DNA of 64,000 bases. Source: Lysinibacillus capsici. Its GTDB lineage: Bacteria; Bacillota; Bacilli; Bacillales_A; Planococcaceae. Positions 19,223 to 29,747 of this stretch are shown here, piece by piece. The position numbers and the translations under genes are program-made. The DNA lies in NCBI RefSeq assembly GCF_003367505.1, contig NZ_PXXX01000018.1:284553-348552 (forward strand). Reading direction: 5' to 3'. The notes under the pieces are model-generated. The model did not search any database and was not told the origin of the DNA. It saw nothing but the letters and a program-made list of their open reading frames with translations. The first letter of the stretch is position 1. Every line of letters begins with the position of its first letter.

Positions 19223-20884
19223 CTAATCTACCAAAATAAAATGAGCTTTAACAAATCGATCTGATAATACAACTAAACGATCAGATGGCTGTAAGTCAGA
19301 AGCTTGAATCACCTTACCTGCTTTAATCAGTGTCGCTTGGTCAATATTCATATTAACCATTTCACCCGCTTCATACCAACGACCATTTTGCCATTGACTA
19401 ACACTCTTGACATTAATGACTGCAGGATACGTAGATTTTACAGACTGTAGTTTCCCTGCAAGCATTAGAGGGGCAACAGGTTTAGCCTTGTCTAAAATAT
19501 GAAGAGCTTGTACATGGCCTTCCTTCACATAGAAATAACCATAGTCTCCCTCAGATAAGTAAAGTTCAATATCTGGCATGACACTATATGTTTTATTGCC
19601 GTCATCTACCATAGCTTTCGTTGTATTACTAACTGACAGTACAGTACGATCTGCTTTCTTGAAAACATTTGATTCAATCTTCATCGCATCGTCAATTTCA
19701 ATTACATATCCATCTGCTTGAGATAAGCGTCCATAATATAATTCATGACCTGCAAGATTAGGTGACATGAAGCTATCACTTGTAACTTGTATTACTTGGG
19801 CATAGTGATCACGAGTAGCACCATCAGCCACGACAAAAGCAGTACCATATGCCATAAGACCAGTAGGTTCAATTAATCGTCCATTTCGAATTAAAATAGT
19901 TCCATTATGGAAATACATTGTTCCTGCTGTTTTCAGTTTTAATAGTTGATAATCTGTATCAACAGACAGCATTGGTTCGTAATATGTTCTTTCATTATTT
20001 TTTAATACGACAATTTTCTCGATTACTTCCTTACCAAATTGTTTAACGGTCGCATAGTATGCTTCGCTACCTATATAATTTTTCAGCTGACCTTTCTCGA
20101 CTTTCGTATTCCCAACATAGATTGGTACTTTGGATGTAAAAGGCATAGTTGAAAGATCATTTGTTGTTTGAGAGCCAAATTGCCAGTTTACAAAGGCATG
20201 CTGATTTTTCACGGTAAGCTTGTTGGCATTAGGATTGACCGCTTGTATCTCGCCTTTATATAAGTTTTCAACGAGCGTACCTGTTTCACTGATAGCTACC
20301 TTTGATATGATTGAGGAAGTTTTATTTTTGAAACTTAATTTAACTCGATCCCCAACGTATAATGCACTAATATCTGTTGCAGAAGAACCTTTTTGATAAT
20401 TGGTTTCTTTGTTTAAATAGTATGTCGTTTCTGCGCCAACATCTGGTTTTACCATGATAAATAAACCATTTGGATCAATACTCGTGACGACACCAGCAGT
20501 TGTTTTACCGTTACTGCTTCCTGTTGATGGTACATTTGTTTCTGTTGGTGTATGAGAGGTACCGCGAAGTTCAACAACACTTCTAAGAGAAATTTCAGCC
20601 TCGACTTCCATCCCCATCTTAAAACCCTCAATCGTTGTAGACGTATTATTAATATATAATCTAGTATTTTTATTAATATTAAACGTTACTGTTCGTCCAC
20701 GATCATTTTCCAATGTAATTTTACTAAGTTGCTTTTCTATCGTACCATCAGGCTTCGTATATTCTGAAAACGTTACATCAACAAATGTCCCTGTCACTAG
20801 TTGGGCTGCTTTAGCAGATTGATTAAAGGAAAAACCAACTATCATCAGTAACGTAATCATCAGTATGTATAAATATTTTTTCAA
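19223..20884 (-). CDS. Secreted beta-repeat protein of the S-layer cluster, unknown function
   Basis: 553 residues. An N-terminal signal peptide ends near SAKAAQ. The rest is a chain of small beta modules resembling DUF5666/KOW-like barrels (VTGTFVDVTF..., TAGVVTSIDPNGLFIMVKP, YKGEIQAVNPNANKLTVK, YGRLSQADGYVIEIDDAMK, LAGKLQSVKSTYPAVINVK). No SLH repeat is evident, so it may be soluble or held by other partners. The start is a TTG at 20884 with AAGGAGG upstream. It lies upstream of the two SLH genes on the same strand and is likely functionally linked. A Ser/Thr linker lies near 110-130. Confidence 0.75.
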   Translation of the reverse strand: MKKYLYILMITLLMIVGFSFNQSAKAAQLVTGTFVDVTFSEYTKPDGTIEKQLSKITLENDRGRTVTFNINKNTRLYINNTSTTIEGFKMGMEVEAEISLRSVVELRGTSHTPTETNVPSTGSSNGKTTAGVVTSIDPNGLFIMVKPDVGAETTYYLNKETNYQKGSSATDISALYVGDRVKLSFKNKTSSIISKVAISETGTLVENLYKGEIQAVNPNANKLTVKNQHAFVNWQFGSQTTNDLSTMPFTSKVPIYVGNTKVEKGQLKNYIGSEAYYATVKQFGKEVIEKIVVLKNNERTYYEPMLSVDTDYQLLKLKTAGTMYFHNGTILIRNGRLIEPTGLMAYGTAFVVADGATRDHYAQVIQVTSDSFMSPNLAGHELYYGRLSQADGYVIEIDDAMKIESNVFKKADRTVLSVSNTTKAMVDDGNKTYSVMPDIELYLSEGDYGYFYVKEGHVQALHILDKAKPVAPLMLAGKLQSVKSTYPAVINVKSVSQWQNGRWYEAGEMVNMNIDQATLIKAGKVIQASDLQPSDRLVVLSDRFVKAHFILVD

Positions 20885-20898
20885 AAAACCTGCCTCCT

Positions 20899-20913
20899 TA
20901 CTAATTATTAGTA
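20899..20913. promoter_or_regulatory. Palindrome just upstream of the secreted-protein gene
   Basis: TACTAATTATTAGTA (7-bp arms) abuts the AAGGAGG ribosome site of the TTG-started gene at 20884. It could be an operator or a short translational hairpin; the binding factor is unknown. Confidence 0.35.
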
Positions 20914-20993
20914 TATCGTATTATTGGTAGTTTTTCTTATTCGAAAAGTTACATTTTAGGCCTTCTTGAATTTATTTCTAAAAACAAAAGTTG

Positions 20994-21019
20994 AGGTAGC
21001 TTTTAACATCAAGCTACCT
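20994..21019 (-). terminator. Hairpin after the yjfB-like gene
   Basis: Stem AGGTAGCTT / AAGCTACCT is followed on the minus strand by CAACTTTTGTTTTT, an imperfect T tract. Confidence 0.7.
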
Positions 21020-21027
21020 TGCCTACT

Positions 21028-21201
21028 TCATACTTGAATATCAATTGTATGTCCGGCTGTTGGATGTGGAGCATCTAACATTTCAACTAACTGTTCTGTA
21101 TTTTGCTGTTGCATTTCCATTGCCTGTTTCGTAACAGCTAAAGATACATTTTGCATAAGTGTTGCTTGGTTCATTGCCATCGATAAAGCTGCGATATCCA
21201 T
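21028..21201 (-). CDS. yjfB: YjfB-family putative motility peptide
   Basis: 57 residues read directly from the minus strand. It begins MDIAALSMAMNQATLMQNVS, is Met/Gln-rich in the middle, and ends PHPTAGHTIDIQV. This matches the YjfB family of small Bacillales proteins linked in annotations to motility; the biochemical role is not established. The ATG at 21201 follows AGGAGGTGG at ideal spacing. It is a single gene between engB and the secreted-protein cluster, with its own terminator. Confidence 0.8.
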   Translation of the reverse strand: MDIAALSMAMNQATLMQNVSLAVTKQAMEMQQQNTEQLVEMLDAPHPTAGHTIDIQV

Positions 21202-21290
21202 CTAGTCCACCTCCTATCTAATTTATCGGACAAATAGTTTCATCATCAAGTATTTTCCCTAATTTTCTACACCACTCGATTGAAAATACA

Positions 21291-21334
21291 AAAACATCTA
21301 TTGTCCTAACGGTTTAGATACAATAGATGTTTTT
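21291..21334 (-). terminator. Intrinsic terminator of engB
   Basis: Stem AAAACATCTATTGT / ACAATAGATGTTTT with a 15-base loop is followed on the minus strand by TTTTTG. It ends the lonA-engB unit. Confidence 0.9.
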
Positions 21335-21336
21335 TA

Positions 21337-21918
21337 TTACATTTTATTTTCGATTGTTTTCCAAGCTTCCTCAAAGCCAAGACCCGTTTCTGATGAGAAG
21401 ACAATAAGTGAATCACTTTTTTCCATCTCCAGTGTCTCTTTGACAATTTTCTTATGTTTATCCCACTTACCTTTTGGAATTTTATCTGCCTTTGTTGCGA
21501 TGACAATGCAAGGAATATTGTAATGCTTTAAAAAATCATACATCATACGATCATCAGCTGTCGGAGGATGTCGCAAATCTATAATTTGTACGACTGCTTT
21601 TAACTCCTGGCGTCCTGTAAAATAGCGCTCGATCATTTTTCCCCATGCCTCACGCTCTGTTTTAGAAACCTTTGCATAACCATACCCTGGAACATCTACA
21701 AAAAATAGCTGTTCTTCAATCTTATAAAAGTTAAGGGTTTGTGTTTTACCAGGCTTAGATGAAATACGTGCTAAAGCTTTACGTCCGATCATTCGATTTA
21801 TGAAGGAAGACTTTCCTACATTGGAACGACCTGCTAATGCAAATTCTGGCAGTCCATCTTCTGGATATTGGTCTGGTCGTACCGCACTAATGACCATTTC
21901 GACATTATGGACTTTCAT
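21337..21918 (-). CDS. engB: Ribosome biogenesis GTPase YsxC/EngB
   Basis: An essential TRAFAC GTPase needed for 50S subunit assembly. 193 residues from the ATG at 21918. Motifs: G1 GRSNVGKSS near 32-40, G2 TQTLNFY, G3 DVPGYG, G4 TKAD. The ATG at 21918 follows lonA by five bases and has GGAGG within the end of lonA; an ATG at 21945 lies inside lonA and is less likely. Translational coupling with lonA, as in Bacillus. Confidence 0.95.
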   Translation of the reverse strand: MKVHNVEMVISAVRPDQYPEDGLPEFALAGRSNVGKSSFINRMIGRKALARISSKPGKTQTLNFYKIEEQLFFVDVPGYGYAKVSKTEREAWGKMIERYFTGRQELKAVVQIIDLRHPPTADDRMMYDFLKHYNIPCIVIATKADKIPKGKWDKHKKIVKETLEMEKSDSLIVFSSETGLGFEEAWKTIENKM

Positions 21919-21922
21919 TTTT

Positions 21923-24247
21923 TTAAAAACCTCCGTCCAGCGCATAGGCTAAAACTTCATCAGCCGATGTCACTAGTTTAAATGTTAGTTGCTCACGTAC
22001 ACTATCAGGAATATCCTCTATATCGCGTTCATTATCCTTTGGACAAATGATTGTCGTTAATCCTGCACGGTGAGCGCTTAATGTTTTTTCTTTTAAGCCG
22101 CCGATTGGCAATACACGGCCACGCAAGGTAATCTCACCTGTCATACCTACCTCGCGGCGAATCGGGCGATGTAAAATAGCCGAAACGATAGCTGTTGCCA
22201 TTGTAATACCAGCTGAAGGTCCATCTTTAGGTACTGCACCCTCTGGCACATGGATATGAATATCATGTGTATCAAAAAATTCAGCATCCACATTAAGGTG
22301 TTCCATCTTCGTACGAACATAGGATAAGGCTGTTTGAGCAGATTCCTTCATTACCTCACCAAGCTTACCAGTTAGTTGTAACTTCCCTTTACCTGGTGTT
22401 AAAGAAACTTCAATTTGTAATGTATCTCCACCAACTGTTGTATAAGCAAGTCCAGTAGCGACACCCACTTGATTTTCCTTTTCAGCCTGTCCATAGCGGA
22501 AACGATGTTTACCAAGTAAATCTTGTAATGATTTTGAGCTAACCGTTACGCGTTTTTTCTCACCAGATACAATTACTTTGGCAATTTTACGGCAAAGCGT
22601 AGCAATTTGTCGTTCTAAACCGCGAACTCCTGCTTCCCGAGTATAATAACGTATAATATCAGTGACTGCTTCATCTTTGATTACCACTTGCGTTTTTTTC
22701 AAGCCATGCTCTTTAAGCTGCTTTGGTATAAGATGATTTTTTGTAATTTGAGCTTTCTCGATTTCAGTATAGCCTGCAATTGATATTACTTCCATACGAT
22801 CTAATAATGGTCCTGGGATGCTACTTAAATCATTGGCAGTTGCAATAAATAACACATTAGATAGATCATATGGTTCCTCAATATAATGATCACTAAATGT
22901 ATTATTTTGTGCAGGGTCTAAAACTTCAAGCATTGCTGCTGCAGGGTCACCTCTAAAATCATTCGACATTTTATCGATTTCATCTAATAAAAATACTGGA
23001 TTAATGGTACCTGCTTTTTTCATTCCTTGAATAATACGTCCTGGCATTGCACCAACATACGTACGTCGATGTCCGCGAATTTCCGATTCATCTCGAACAC
23101 CACCTAAAGAAATACGAATAAACTTTCGATCTAAACTTTCGGCAATGGAGCGAGCTAATGATGTTTTACCAACACCAGGAGGCCCTGCTAAGCATAAAAT
23201 AGGTCCTCGCAGTGAATTTTTCAGCTGACGTACTGCTAAATATTCTAGAACACGTTCTTTGACTTTTTCTAATCCATCATGATCTCGGTTTAAAATATTT
23301 TCAGCATGGGCAATATTCATGCGATCCTCTGTAGCATTTGTCCACGGTAATGAAATAAGCCAATCAATATAATTGCGAATAACACCGCTCTCAGCACTAG
23401 CTCCAGGTATTTTTTCATAGCGATCTAATTCTTTCAGTGCTGCTTCCTTTGTTGTTTCTGGCATACCAGCTTCGTCGATACGCTTCCGTAATTCTGCAAC
23501 TTCTCCAGTTTTCCCTTCGCGATCTCCCAGCTCCGTTTGGATAGCTTTCATTTGCTCACGTAAATAATATTCCTTTTGCGTACGCTCCATTGACTGCTTT
23601 ACTTTGGAATTAATCTTCTTTTCTAGATCCAATACTTCCTGTTCATCATGCAAGCGAATAATTAAATGATCTAGTCGTTTTTTAACGCTTAGCATTTCCA
23701 ATACTTCTTGCTTGTCGGCAATTTTAAACGGCAAATGAGAAGCAATAATATCAGCTAAACGGCCAGGCTCTTCAATATCCGTTACAGTATTGATCGTCTC
23801 AGTTGTAATTTTATTGGAGGATTTTGCATATTTTTCAAAATACGTCAACAATGTCCGCATCAATGCTTGTGTTTCTACATCTTTTTCCGTTGACTCCTCT
23901 TTAATTTCAATATCGACAACCGTATACTTCTCTAACGCACGATAGTTTTTCCACGTTGCACGAGCAACTCCTTCTACAAGGATACGTAACGTGCCATTTG
24001 GTAATTTAAGCATTTGTTTGACATAAGCAATTGTACCAACTGAATACAAATCTTGCTCTTCAGGTTGTTCATCGTGCATTTCTTTTTGTGTTACCAATAA
24101 AATCATTTGGTCCTCTAACATTGCCTGCTCAAGCGCCGCTACAGAACGATTTCTACCCACATCAATATGTAACACCATCGATGGGAATACTAAAAGTCCA
24201 CGCAAAGGCAATAATGGTACATTTGTTGTTTTTTGTATTGTCACCAT
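21923..24247 (-). CDS. lonA: ATP-dependent protease LonA
   Basis: A soluble AAA+ serine protease. 774 residues from the ATG at 24247, chosen because ACGGAGGTG lies nine bases upstream and the protein then starts like B. subtilis LonA (close to [15 protein letters not shown]). N-terminal substrate domain about 1-200. Walker A GPPGVGKT at 355-362, Walker B FLLDEID at 419-425. The protease dyad is S678 ([10 protein letters not shown]) and K720 (GGLKEKT). The neighbouring lonB present in B. subtilis between lonA and clpX is absent here. Confidence 0.96.
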   Translation of the reverse strand: MVTIQKTTNVPLLPLRGLLVFPSMVLHIDVGRNRSVAALEQAMLEDQMILLVTQKEMHDEQPEEQDLYSVGTIAYVKQMLKLPNGTLRILVEGVARATWKNYRALEKYTVVDIEIKEESTEKDVETQALMRTLLTYFEKYAKSSNKITTETINTVTDIEEPGRLADIIASHLPFKIADKQEVLEMLSVKKRLDHLIIRLHDEQEVLDLEKKINSKVKQSMERTQKEYYLREQMKAIQTELGDREGKTGEVAELRKRIDEAGMPETTKEAALKELDRYEKIPGASAESGVIRNYIDWLISLPWTNATEDRMNIAHAENILNRDHDGLEKVKERVLEYLAVRQLKNSLRGPILCLAGPPGVGKTSLARSIAESLDRKFIRISLGGVRDESEIRGHRRTYVGAMPGRIIQGMKKAGTINPVFLLDEIDKMSNDFRGDPAAAMLEVLDPAQNNTFSDHYIEEPYDLSNVLFIATANDLSSIPGPLLDRMEVISIAGYTEIEKAQITKNHLIPKQLKEHGLKKTQVVIKDEAVTDIIRYYTREAGVRGLERQIATLCRKIAKVIVSGEKKRVTVSSKSLQDLLGKHRFRYGQAEKENQVGVATGLAYTTVGGDTLQIEVSLTPGKGKLQLTGKLGEVMKESAQTALSYVRTKMEHLNVDAEFFDTHDIHIHVPEGAVPKDGPSAGITMATAIVSAILHRPIRREVGMTGEITLRGRVLPIGGLKEKTLSAHRAGLTTIICPKDNERDIEDIPDSVREQLTFKLVTSADEVLAYALDGGF

Positions 24248-24389
24248 GCGGGCATTCACCTCCGTCAAAATTTTCATGTTAACATCCCGCGCTACTAGTA
24301 TGTGTTTAAAAAGTTGATTCACACTAGATATTGAAGCGAGCCAAAAATTTCTTCAAGTTACAGCTGGCTTTATGTAGGAATGAATAAAA

Positions 24390-24434
24390 AGCTGACTGTC
24401 GATATGTGCGAATATTGCACAATCGAAGTCAGCT
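24390..24434 (-). terminator. Intrinsic terminator of clpX
   Basis: A long stem (AGCTGACT...TCGAT... / ATCGA...AGTCAGCT, inner TGTGC/GCACA) is followed on the minus strand by TTTTTATTC. Confidence 0.88.
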
Positions 24435-24477
24435 AATTACTCTCTATCTCACAACGGTAGACAGCCACGTCTATTCA

Positions 24478-25749
24478 TTATGCTGAAGTTTTAGTGTCGC
24501 TACCTTCATCGAGTTCAGTGCCATCTTCAAGAAGCAATTTCGGTTTTTCTTTATCCGTAATTGTTTTTGCTGTAATGATACATTTTTTCACGTCTTCACG
24601 TGAAGGTAATTCGTACATTACATCAAGCATTGTTGACTCAATAATTGAACGAAGACCACGCGCACCTGTTTTACGTTCAATTGCTTCCTTAGCAATTGCC
24701 ACAAGAGCATCTTCATCAAATTCAAGCTCAACGCCATCTAATTCAAGCATTTTTTGATATTGCTTGGCTAGTGCATTTTTCGGCTCTGTTAAAATTTGTA
24801 CTAGTGCTGCTTCGTTTAATTGCTCCAGACTCGCAAGTACAGGTAATCGACCAATGAACTCTGGTATTAAACCAAATTTCAATAAATCCTCAGGAATCAG
24901 CTTGGACATGATAGAACCTTCATCTACATCTACTTTATTCGGATCTGAACCGAATCCTATTACTTTTTCACCCTGACGTCGTTTAATGATGGTTTCAATA
25001 CCATCAAATGCACCGCCAACAATGAAAAGAATATTGGTTGTATCGATCTGTAAGAATTCTTGATGAGGATGTTTTCGTCCTCCTTGTGGTGGAACACTTG
25101 CAACTGTTCCTTCAAGAATTTTTAGGAGTGCCTGCTGAACACCTTCGCCGGAAACATCTCGTGTAATAGATGGATTTTCCGACTTACGTGCAACCTTGTC
25201 AATTTCATCAATATAGATAATCCCTTTTTCAGCGCGTTCGATATCATAATCAGCTGATTGGATTAACTTTAATAAAATATTTTCAACGTCCTCACCAACA
25301 TAACCTGCTTCAGTTAAGGAGGTAGCATCCGCAATAGCGAATGGAACATTTAAAATACGTGCTAACGTTTGAGCTAATAAAGTTTTACCGCTACCAGTTG
25401 GGCCGATTAACACAATGTTCGATTTTGCTAATTCAATATCATCAATTTTACTATTCGTATTGATACGTTTATAGTGATTGTAAACTGCGACTGCCAATGC
25501 TTTTTTAGCACGCTCTTGTCCAATTACATACTCATCTAAAATCGTTAAGATTTCTTTTGGTTTTGGAATATCTTGGAATTCGATCTCCTCTTCTACACCT
25601 AGTTCCTCTACAACGATCTCTGAACAAAGCTCGATACATTCATCACAAATATAAACACCTGGACCTGCAACTAATTTACGCACTTGTTCTTGTGGTTTTC
25701 CACAGAATGAGCATTTTAAATTGCCTTTTTCATCATTAAATTTGAACAA
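24478..25749 (-). CDS. clpX: ATP-dependent Clp protease ATP-binding subunit ClpX
   Basis: An AAA+ unfoldase that feeds substrates to ClpP. 423 residues. The N-terminal zinc-binding domain has C13, C16, C35 and C38. Walker A GPTGSGKT lies near residue 117, Walker B IYIDEIDK near 180. The pore loop and sensor segments are intact. The start is a TTG at 25749 with AGGGGTG seven bases upstream. It has its own terminator and probably its own promoter in the long upstream gap. Confidence 0.97.
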   Translation of the reverse strand: MFKFNDEKGNLKCSFCGKPQEQVRKLVAGPGVYICDECIELCSEIVVEELGVEEEIEFQDIPKPKEILTILDEYVIGQERAKKALAVAVYNHYKRINTNSKIDDIELAKSNIVLIGPTGSGKTLLAQTLARILNVPFAIADATSLTEAGYVGEDVENILLKLIQSADYDIERAEKGIIYIDEIDKVARKSENPSITRDVSGEGVQQALLKILEGTVASVPPQGGRKHPHQEFLQIDTTNILFIVGGAFDGIETIIKRRQGEKVIGFGSDPNKVDVDEGSIMSKLIPEDLLKFGLIPEFIGRLPVLASLEQLNEAALVQILTEPKNALAKQYQKMLELDGVELEFDEDALVAIAKEAIERKTGARGLRSIIESTMLDVMYELPSREDVKKCIITAKTITDKEKPKLLLEDGTELDEGSDTKTSA

Positions 25750-26212
25750 TATGTTTCACCCCTATTCAAGCAACAATCTTACAAGATTATTGAACCTTTA
25801 TCAAATAAATTGTCTGCATCATTTACGCCTCAGTAATTATGCATGTGTAGATTATAACGCATCGTCATGTACTTTACTTCATTTGTCTTTCGAAGCATGC
25901 TATAGGAACCTGCTTACTTCGCCACCTTATACTGCTATAAAGTTACATTTATTCACTTCCGACACACTACAAACTACTGATCTCTATTTATAAATCTACT
26001 ACATTCATCAACCAAGGGTATATCACTCAAAAAATAAATTTTATTTAGTTAGAACCTTTCTGAATGAAGTTAAGTTTAGCATCGTATCAATTTCGCCTTG
26101 ACTCTAATAGCGCCAGGACTTCATCTAAATCCTTGCCGCCTGCCAGCAGGCACTATCTTCATTCAGTCGTGGTTTAAACACACACTAAAAAGGTTAAAAG
26201 GCTTACAGCTCG

Positions 26213-26237
26213 CCATCTATGTGAGATGGGAGTTTTT
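26213..26237 (+). terminator. Possible plus-strand terminator in the clpX-tig gap
   Basis: Stem CCATCT-ATGTG-AGATGG is followed by GAGTTTTTTG on the plus strand. There is no annotated plus-strand gene upstream, so it may end an unannotated RNA. Confidence 0.45.
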
Positions 26238-26371
26238 TGTACCTGACATAATACTTTGGATACAAAAACATCTGCTGAATGAAGATAAAAACTAAAACAA
26301 TACTATGTATAAGTGAAGTATAAAGTGAATTAAATGTTAAGGGGACTGATTGCTAAGAGTTTATGTGATAA

Positions 26372-26402
26372 AACAAGGCACGGATGAATGCCGTACCTTG
26401 TT
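26372..26402. terminator. Terminator of tig, possibly bidirectional
   Basis: Stem AACAAGGCACGG / CCGTACCTTGTT with one mismatch; T runs follow on both strands (eight T on plus, TTTTATC on minus). Confidence 0.85.
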
Positions 26403-26431
26403 TTTTTTGGGCTATCTAATTACACAAAATC

Positions 26432-27721
26432 TTATTCAGTAATTTTAGCGTTTTCTACTAAAAATTCAACTGTTTTTTGGATTTTGATGTCATTTTCAAG
26501 TACTGCTGTTCCACCTAAAGCACTTGTGATTTGATCTTTTGTCATGTTAAATTGAGCAGCCATTTTTTCTAATTCTGCTTCAATATCAGCTTCAGATGCT
26601 TCAATTTTTTCAGCTTCAGCAATTGCTTCAAGTGTTAATGATACACGCACACGGCTTTCAGCTTCTTCTTTCATTTGGCCACGTAAGTCTTCTTCTGATT
26701 GACCAGAGAATTGGTAGTAAAGGTCTAGATTCATACCTTGCATTTGTAAACGTTGACCAAATTCTTGTAACATACGATCAGTTTCAGAGTTGATCATACC
26801 TGCTGGTACTTCAAAGTCCGCATTTTCAGCTGCTTTTTCTACAAGCTCATCACGAAGAGCTGCATCTGATTCTGTTTCTTTTTGAGCTGCAGTTTGTTCT
26901 TTAATTTTAGCGCGTAAAGCTTCAACGCCTTCAACTTCTGGATCTAATTCTTTTGCGAATTCATCATTTAACTCAGGAAGAACTTTTGTTTTAACTTCTT
27001 TCACAGTTACTTTGAAAGTAGCTTCTTTACCAGCTAATTCAGCTGCATGATATTCTTCTGGGAATGTAACAACAACATCTTTAGATTCGCCAGCTTTAAC
27101 ACCAACTAATTGCTCTTCAAAACCTGGAATGAATGAACCTGAACCGATTTCTAGTGGATAGTCTTCACCTTTACCACCTTCAAAAGCTTCTTCGCCAACG
27201 AAACCTTCGAAGTCGATCACAGCTGTATCACCTTCTACGATTGCTTCGTCTTCTTTGATTTCAAGCTCTGCTTTACGAGCTAATTGATCTTGAATTTGTG
27301 CATCTACTTCTTCATCCGTTACTTCTACTGGAAGTTTAGATACTTCTAGACCTTTATAGTCTCCTAGCTTTGGTTCTGGTTTCACTGTTACTTGTGCAGT
27401 GAATGTGAAATCTTGACCGTGTACAAAGTTTTCTGTACCAGCGATTTCTGGGTAATCAACTGGCATAATTCCAGCTTCATCAATTGCTTTTGCATAAGAT
27501 TCAGGAACGATGATTTCTAATGCATCTTGGTATAGAGATTCGATACCAAAACGTTGTTCAAACATTTTACGAGGCATTTTACCTTTACGGAAACCTGGTA
27601 CGTTAATTTGTTTTACAACTTTTTTGAACGCTTGGTCCATTGCTGCGTCGATTTCTGCAGCAGGTACTTCGATTGTAAGAGTACCGATATTACCTTCTTG
27701 TTTTTCCCATTTTGCTGACAT
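26432..27721 (-). CDS. tig: Trigger factor, ribosome-associated chaperone and prolyl isomerase
   Basis: Binds L23 at the exit tunnel and shields nascent chains. 429 residues. The ribosome-binding segment [17 protein letters not shown] lies at about 43-59. The FKBP-type PPIase domain spans about 150-245 ([22 protein letters not shown]). The helical C-terminal arms follow. The ATG at 27721 has TGGAGGT upstream. A good promoter lies upstream (27801-27828). Confidence 0.97.
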   Translation of the reverse strand: MSAKWEKQEGNIGTLTIEVPAAEIDAAMDQAFKKVVKQINVPGFRKGKMPRKMFEQRFGIESLYQDALEIIVPESYAKAIDEAGIMPVDYPEIAGTENFVHGQDFTFTAQVTVKPEPKLGDYKGLEVSKLPVEVTDEEVDAQIQDQLARKAELEIKEDEAIVEGDTAVIDFEGFVGEEAFEGGKGEDYPLEIGSGSFIPGFEEQLVGVKAGESKDVVVTFPEEYHAAELAGKEATFKVTVKEVKTKVLPELNDEFAKELDPEVEGVEALRAKIKEQTAAQKETESDAALRDELVEKAAENADFEVPAGMINSETDRMLQEFGQRLQMQGMNLDLYYQFSGQSEEDLRGQMKEEAESRVRVSLTLEAIAEAEKIEASEADIEAELEKMAAQFNMTKDQITSALGGTAVLENDIKIQKTVEFLVENAKITE

Positions 27722-27800
27722 GTATAAATACCTCCAAATAAATAATCAAGTTTAAGATGTTAGACAATTCATTCGTAACTACGATTTTGACAACCATTTT

Positions 27801-27828
27801 AGTATAACATAGATGTGTATAGTTTCAA
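27801..27828 (-). promoter_or_regulatory. Sigma-A promoter of tig
   Basis: On the minus strand TTGAAA (27828-27823), 16 bases, then TATACT (27806-27801), preceded by TG to form an extended -10. Confidence 0.7.
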
Positions 27829-27840
27829 CTTATTTCATAC

Positions 27841-28824
27841 CTAATGTAGTTCTGTTAGCTTTTCTAACATTTGTAAAAAGTCAATGATTTCATAGTCCAT
27901 TTCTTGTACATTTCCAAGCATCGCTAAGACAAAATCAATATAACTATAGGCAACATCATCTGCTTCGAACGGGTGCCATTCAAATGGATACGTTACAATG
28001 GCATGCTTTGCCATTAAATATTGTACCATTTCCAAAGTCGATGGGTCTTGTTCTAGCTTCACTTCTAGTATATTTTTTATTTCTCCATACTGCGGTAGCT
28101 GGTTAGGCAATACTAATTCAGTAGGATTAACAACTTTGGTTTGATTAAATTTGGCTACTGTAACATTGATAGCTACTTCTTGTTCTACTAATAATATAAG
28201 TGCTAGACTCTGGACAAACGGATGGATCGTGGAACATTCAATAATCTCTTTCAACGGCTCTTTTAATTGTCTTACATTTGTATCCATAAGTCGATGTAAG
28301 CGAATGGATTGCTCATTTGGACTAAGTGCCCTAAATTTCTCAAGGTCATATTCTTGTTCTTCTATTAAACGTTGTGCATTTTCTTTTTTTTCTAGATTCT
28401 TAGACACTTCACTATTCAAATTTTTTAAGCGTTCAAATTTTTCAATTTGATCCTGAGGCAAAACATTTTCTTCAAGTAGCGTTGAAATTAATGACTCTAC
28501 TTGATGGTATTCTTTTAACTGCATGCATACGGTAATGTACAATTCCATGATTTCTACATAAAATGACGTACCCATTGAAAATAATTGCTCACAAACATCC
28601 TTTGTCTTGCTATAGTCCTTTAATTCATACAAAGCGAAAGCATAAGCACTAAGAGCAAATTCATCTCCAGCTTCGTACACAAATGCCTTTTCAAAGCTTG
28701 CCACCGCTTTTTCATACTGAAAATTTTCAGCAAACATATGTCCTTCACGTATTAAAGTTTGGACAGCGCCCGGAAAAACAACAACATTGTCATGTTTAAT
28801 GACATGACGCTTTCTTTTTGTCAT
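27841..28824 (-). CDS. ysoA: TPR-repeat protein, YsoA-like
   Basis: 327 residues from the ATG at 28824 (GAGGTGAG upstream; the GTG at 28833 overlaps it). N-terminal helix-turn-helix repeats fit tetratricopeptide repeats: NFQYEKAVASFEKAFVYEAGDEFALSAYAFALYELKDYSKTKDVCEQLF. A coiled segment follows (about 130-170), then a C-terminal globular region. ysoA follows tig in Bacillus, which supports the name. Role unknown; TPRs suggest protein-protein contact. No signal or membrane segment. Confidence 0.8.
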   Translation of the reverse strand: MTKRKRHVIKHDNVVVFPGAVQTLIREGHMFAENFQYEKAVASFEKAFVYEAGDEFALSAYAFALYELKDYSKTKDVCEQLFSMGTSFYVEIMELYITVCMQLKEYHQVESLISTLLEENVLPQDQIEKFERLKNLNSEVSKNLEKKENAQRLIEEQEYDLEKFRALSPNEQSIRLHRLMDTNVRQLKEPLKEIIECSTIHPFVQSLALILLVEQEVAINVTVAKFNQTKVVNPTELVLPNQLPQYGEIKNILEVKLEQDPSTLEMVQYLMAKHAIVTYPFEWHPFEADDVAYSYIDFVLAMLGNVQEMDYEIIDFLQMLEKLTELH

Positions 28825-29042
28825 TTTTCTCACCTCATTGTTCTAATTTTTCATTTCTGCTATTTACTAAAAAAATCCACAAGTTTCTTGTTTTTAACAA
28901 AAAATTATTGCTTTTGCATTCATATTTTGTAATAAATTGTATTATAATTAGAATAGTCTAAAATTTATCACAATAATTCGCAGACGCTTCCCCTTTGTTG
29001 TCTGCATCAAGAAAATCAAGTTCTTAACAAGGAGTGGAATCC

Positions 29043-29507
29043 ATGCAATTACTTGATACAATTACAGAATTTGATCATTGTATCTCATCTGCATTCGAGG
29101 CATTATCGATTAAAGTCATTTCAATTTCTACAACGGACGGCCCTTTTCAAGATAAGCCGATAGAATTTGAACTTTTAACACGCACCAAAATAGATGTCTA
29201 CACACAAGAAGCCAGCACCTATATTTTAAAAATTCAAGGGTGTATTCCTGGATCTATTGCACTTGGTCATCAAAACGAGTCTCTTTCCATTATTCCTCAA
29301 AAAGTAAACATTGAATGTAACTACAAGCTGCTACATGTTGATAAAAAAGATATGCATCAGATTTTACAACATCCTGAACCAAATCGTCACTATAGTGAAT
29401 GGCTCATTGATGCAATCAAAAATGCCAATATTCTTGTCGAGTTAAAGACAAATCAACACACGCTCACTGAATGGCCAATTGGCATTAAATCAGCAGTCAT
29501 TATTTAG
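29043..29507 (+). CDS. Hypothetical protein, unknown family
   Basis: 154 residues from the ATG at 29043 (AAGGAGTGG five bases before; a GTG at 29034 overlaps the site). A mixed alpha/beta soluble protein with no signal peptide or known motif. It has two central beta stretches (IKVISISTTDGPFQDKPIEFEL, IDVYTQEASTYILKIQGC) and a conserved-looking C-terminus (EWPIGIKSAVII). A hairpin GCAGAC/GTCTGC lies in its leader near 28980-29005. It is transcribed divergently from the ysoA/tig block and ends at a good terminator. Not recognised. Confidence 0.7.
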   Translation: MQLLDTITEFDHCISSAFEALSIKVISISTTDGPFQDKPIEFELLTRTKIDVYTQEASTYILKIQGCIPGSIALGHQNESLSIIPQKVNIECNYKLLHVDKKDMHQILQHPEPNRHYSEWLIDAIKNANILVELKTNQHTLTEWPIGIKSAVII

Positions 29508-29514
29508 CTAGACA

Positions 29515-29545
29515 AAGACATACTTAAATAGGTATGTCTTTTTTA
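29515..29545 (+). terminator. Terminator of the 29043 gene
   Basis: Stem AAGACATAC / GTATGTCTT is followed by TTTTTTATT. Confidence 0.85.
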
Positions 29546-29747
29546 TTGTTCACATTTTAGTTTTACCATTTTATTGCGTTTCTATCATAACAACTTTCTA
29601 TAGTTTCTGGAAATAATATTGTAAAAATTATGTTTTAAAGAGGACATTCTAACTGTGCTTGATTAAAATGAAGGTTTCAAATTTATCCCTTCGAAATGAA
29701 ATGGCGCTATAATATAAAATACAAAAATAAGTTGGGGGCTTTTTTAC

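Larger units (their letters stand above)
25750..26431. other. 682-bp structured intergenic region between clpX and tig
   Basis: No credible coding frame. The first ~290 bases are plain. From 26060 to 26290 there are several elements: CTGAATGAAG at 26060-26069; GCCTGC/GCAGGC hairpin at 26138-26151; TATCTTCATTCAG at 26154-26166 and its exact complement CTGAATGAAGATA at 26275-26287; and a plus-strand terminator-like stem CCATCT/AGATGG (26213-26229) followed by six T. It may be a repeat element or small RNA. Confidence 0.6.

Noticed and set aside
26098..26295. 65-codon plus-strand frame in the clpX-tig gap
   Set aside because: No ribosome site and it runs through the terminator-like stem and inverted repeat; better explained as non-coding structure.
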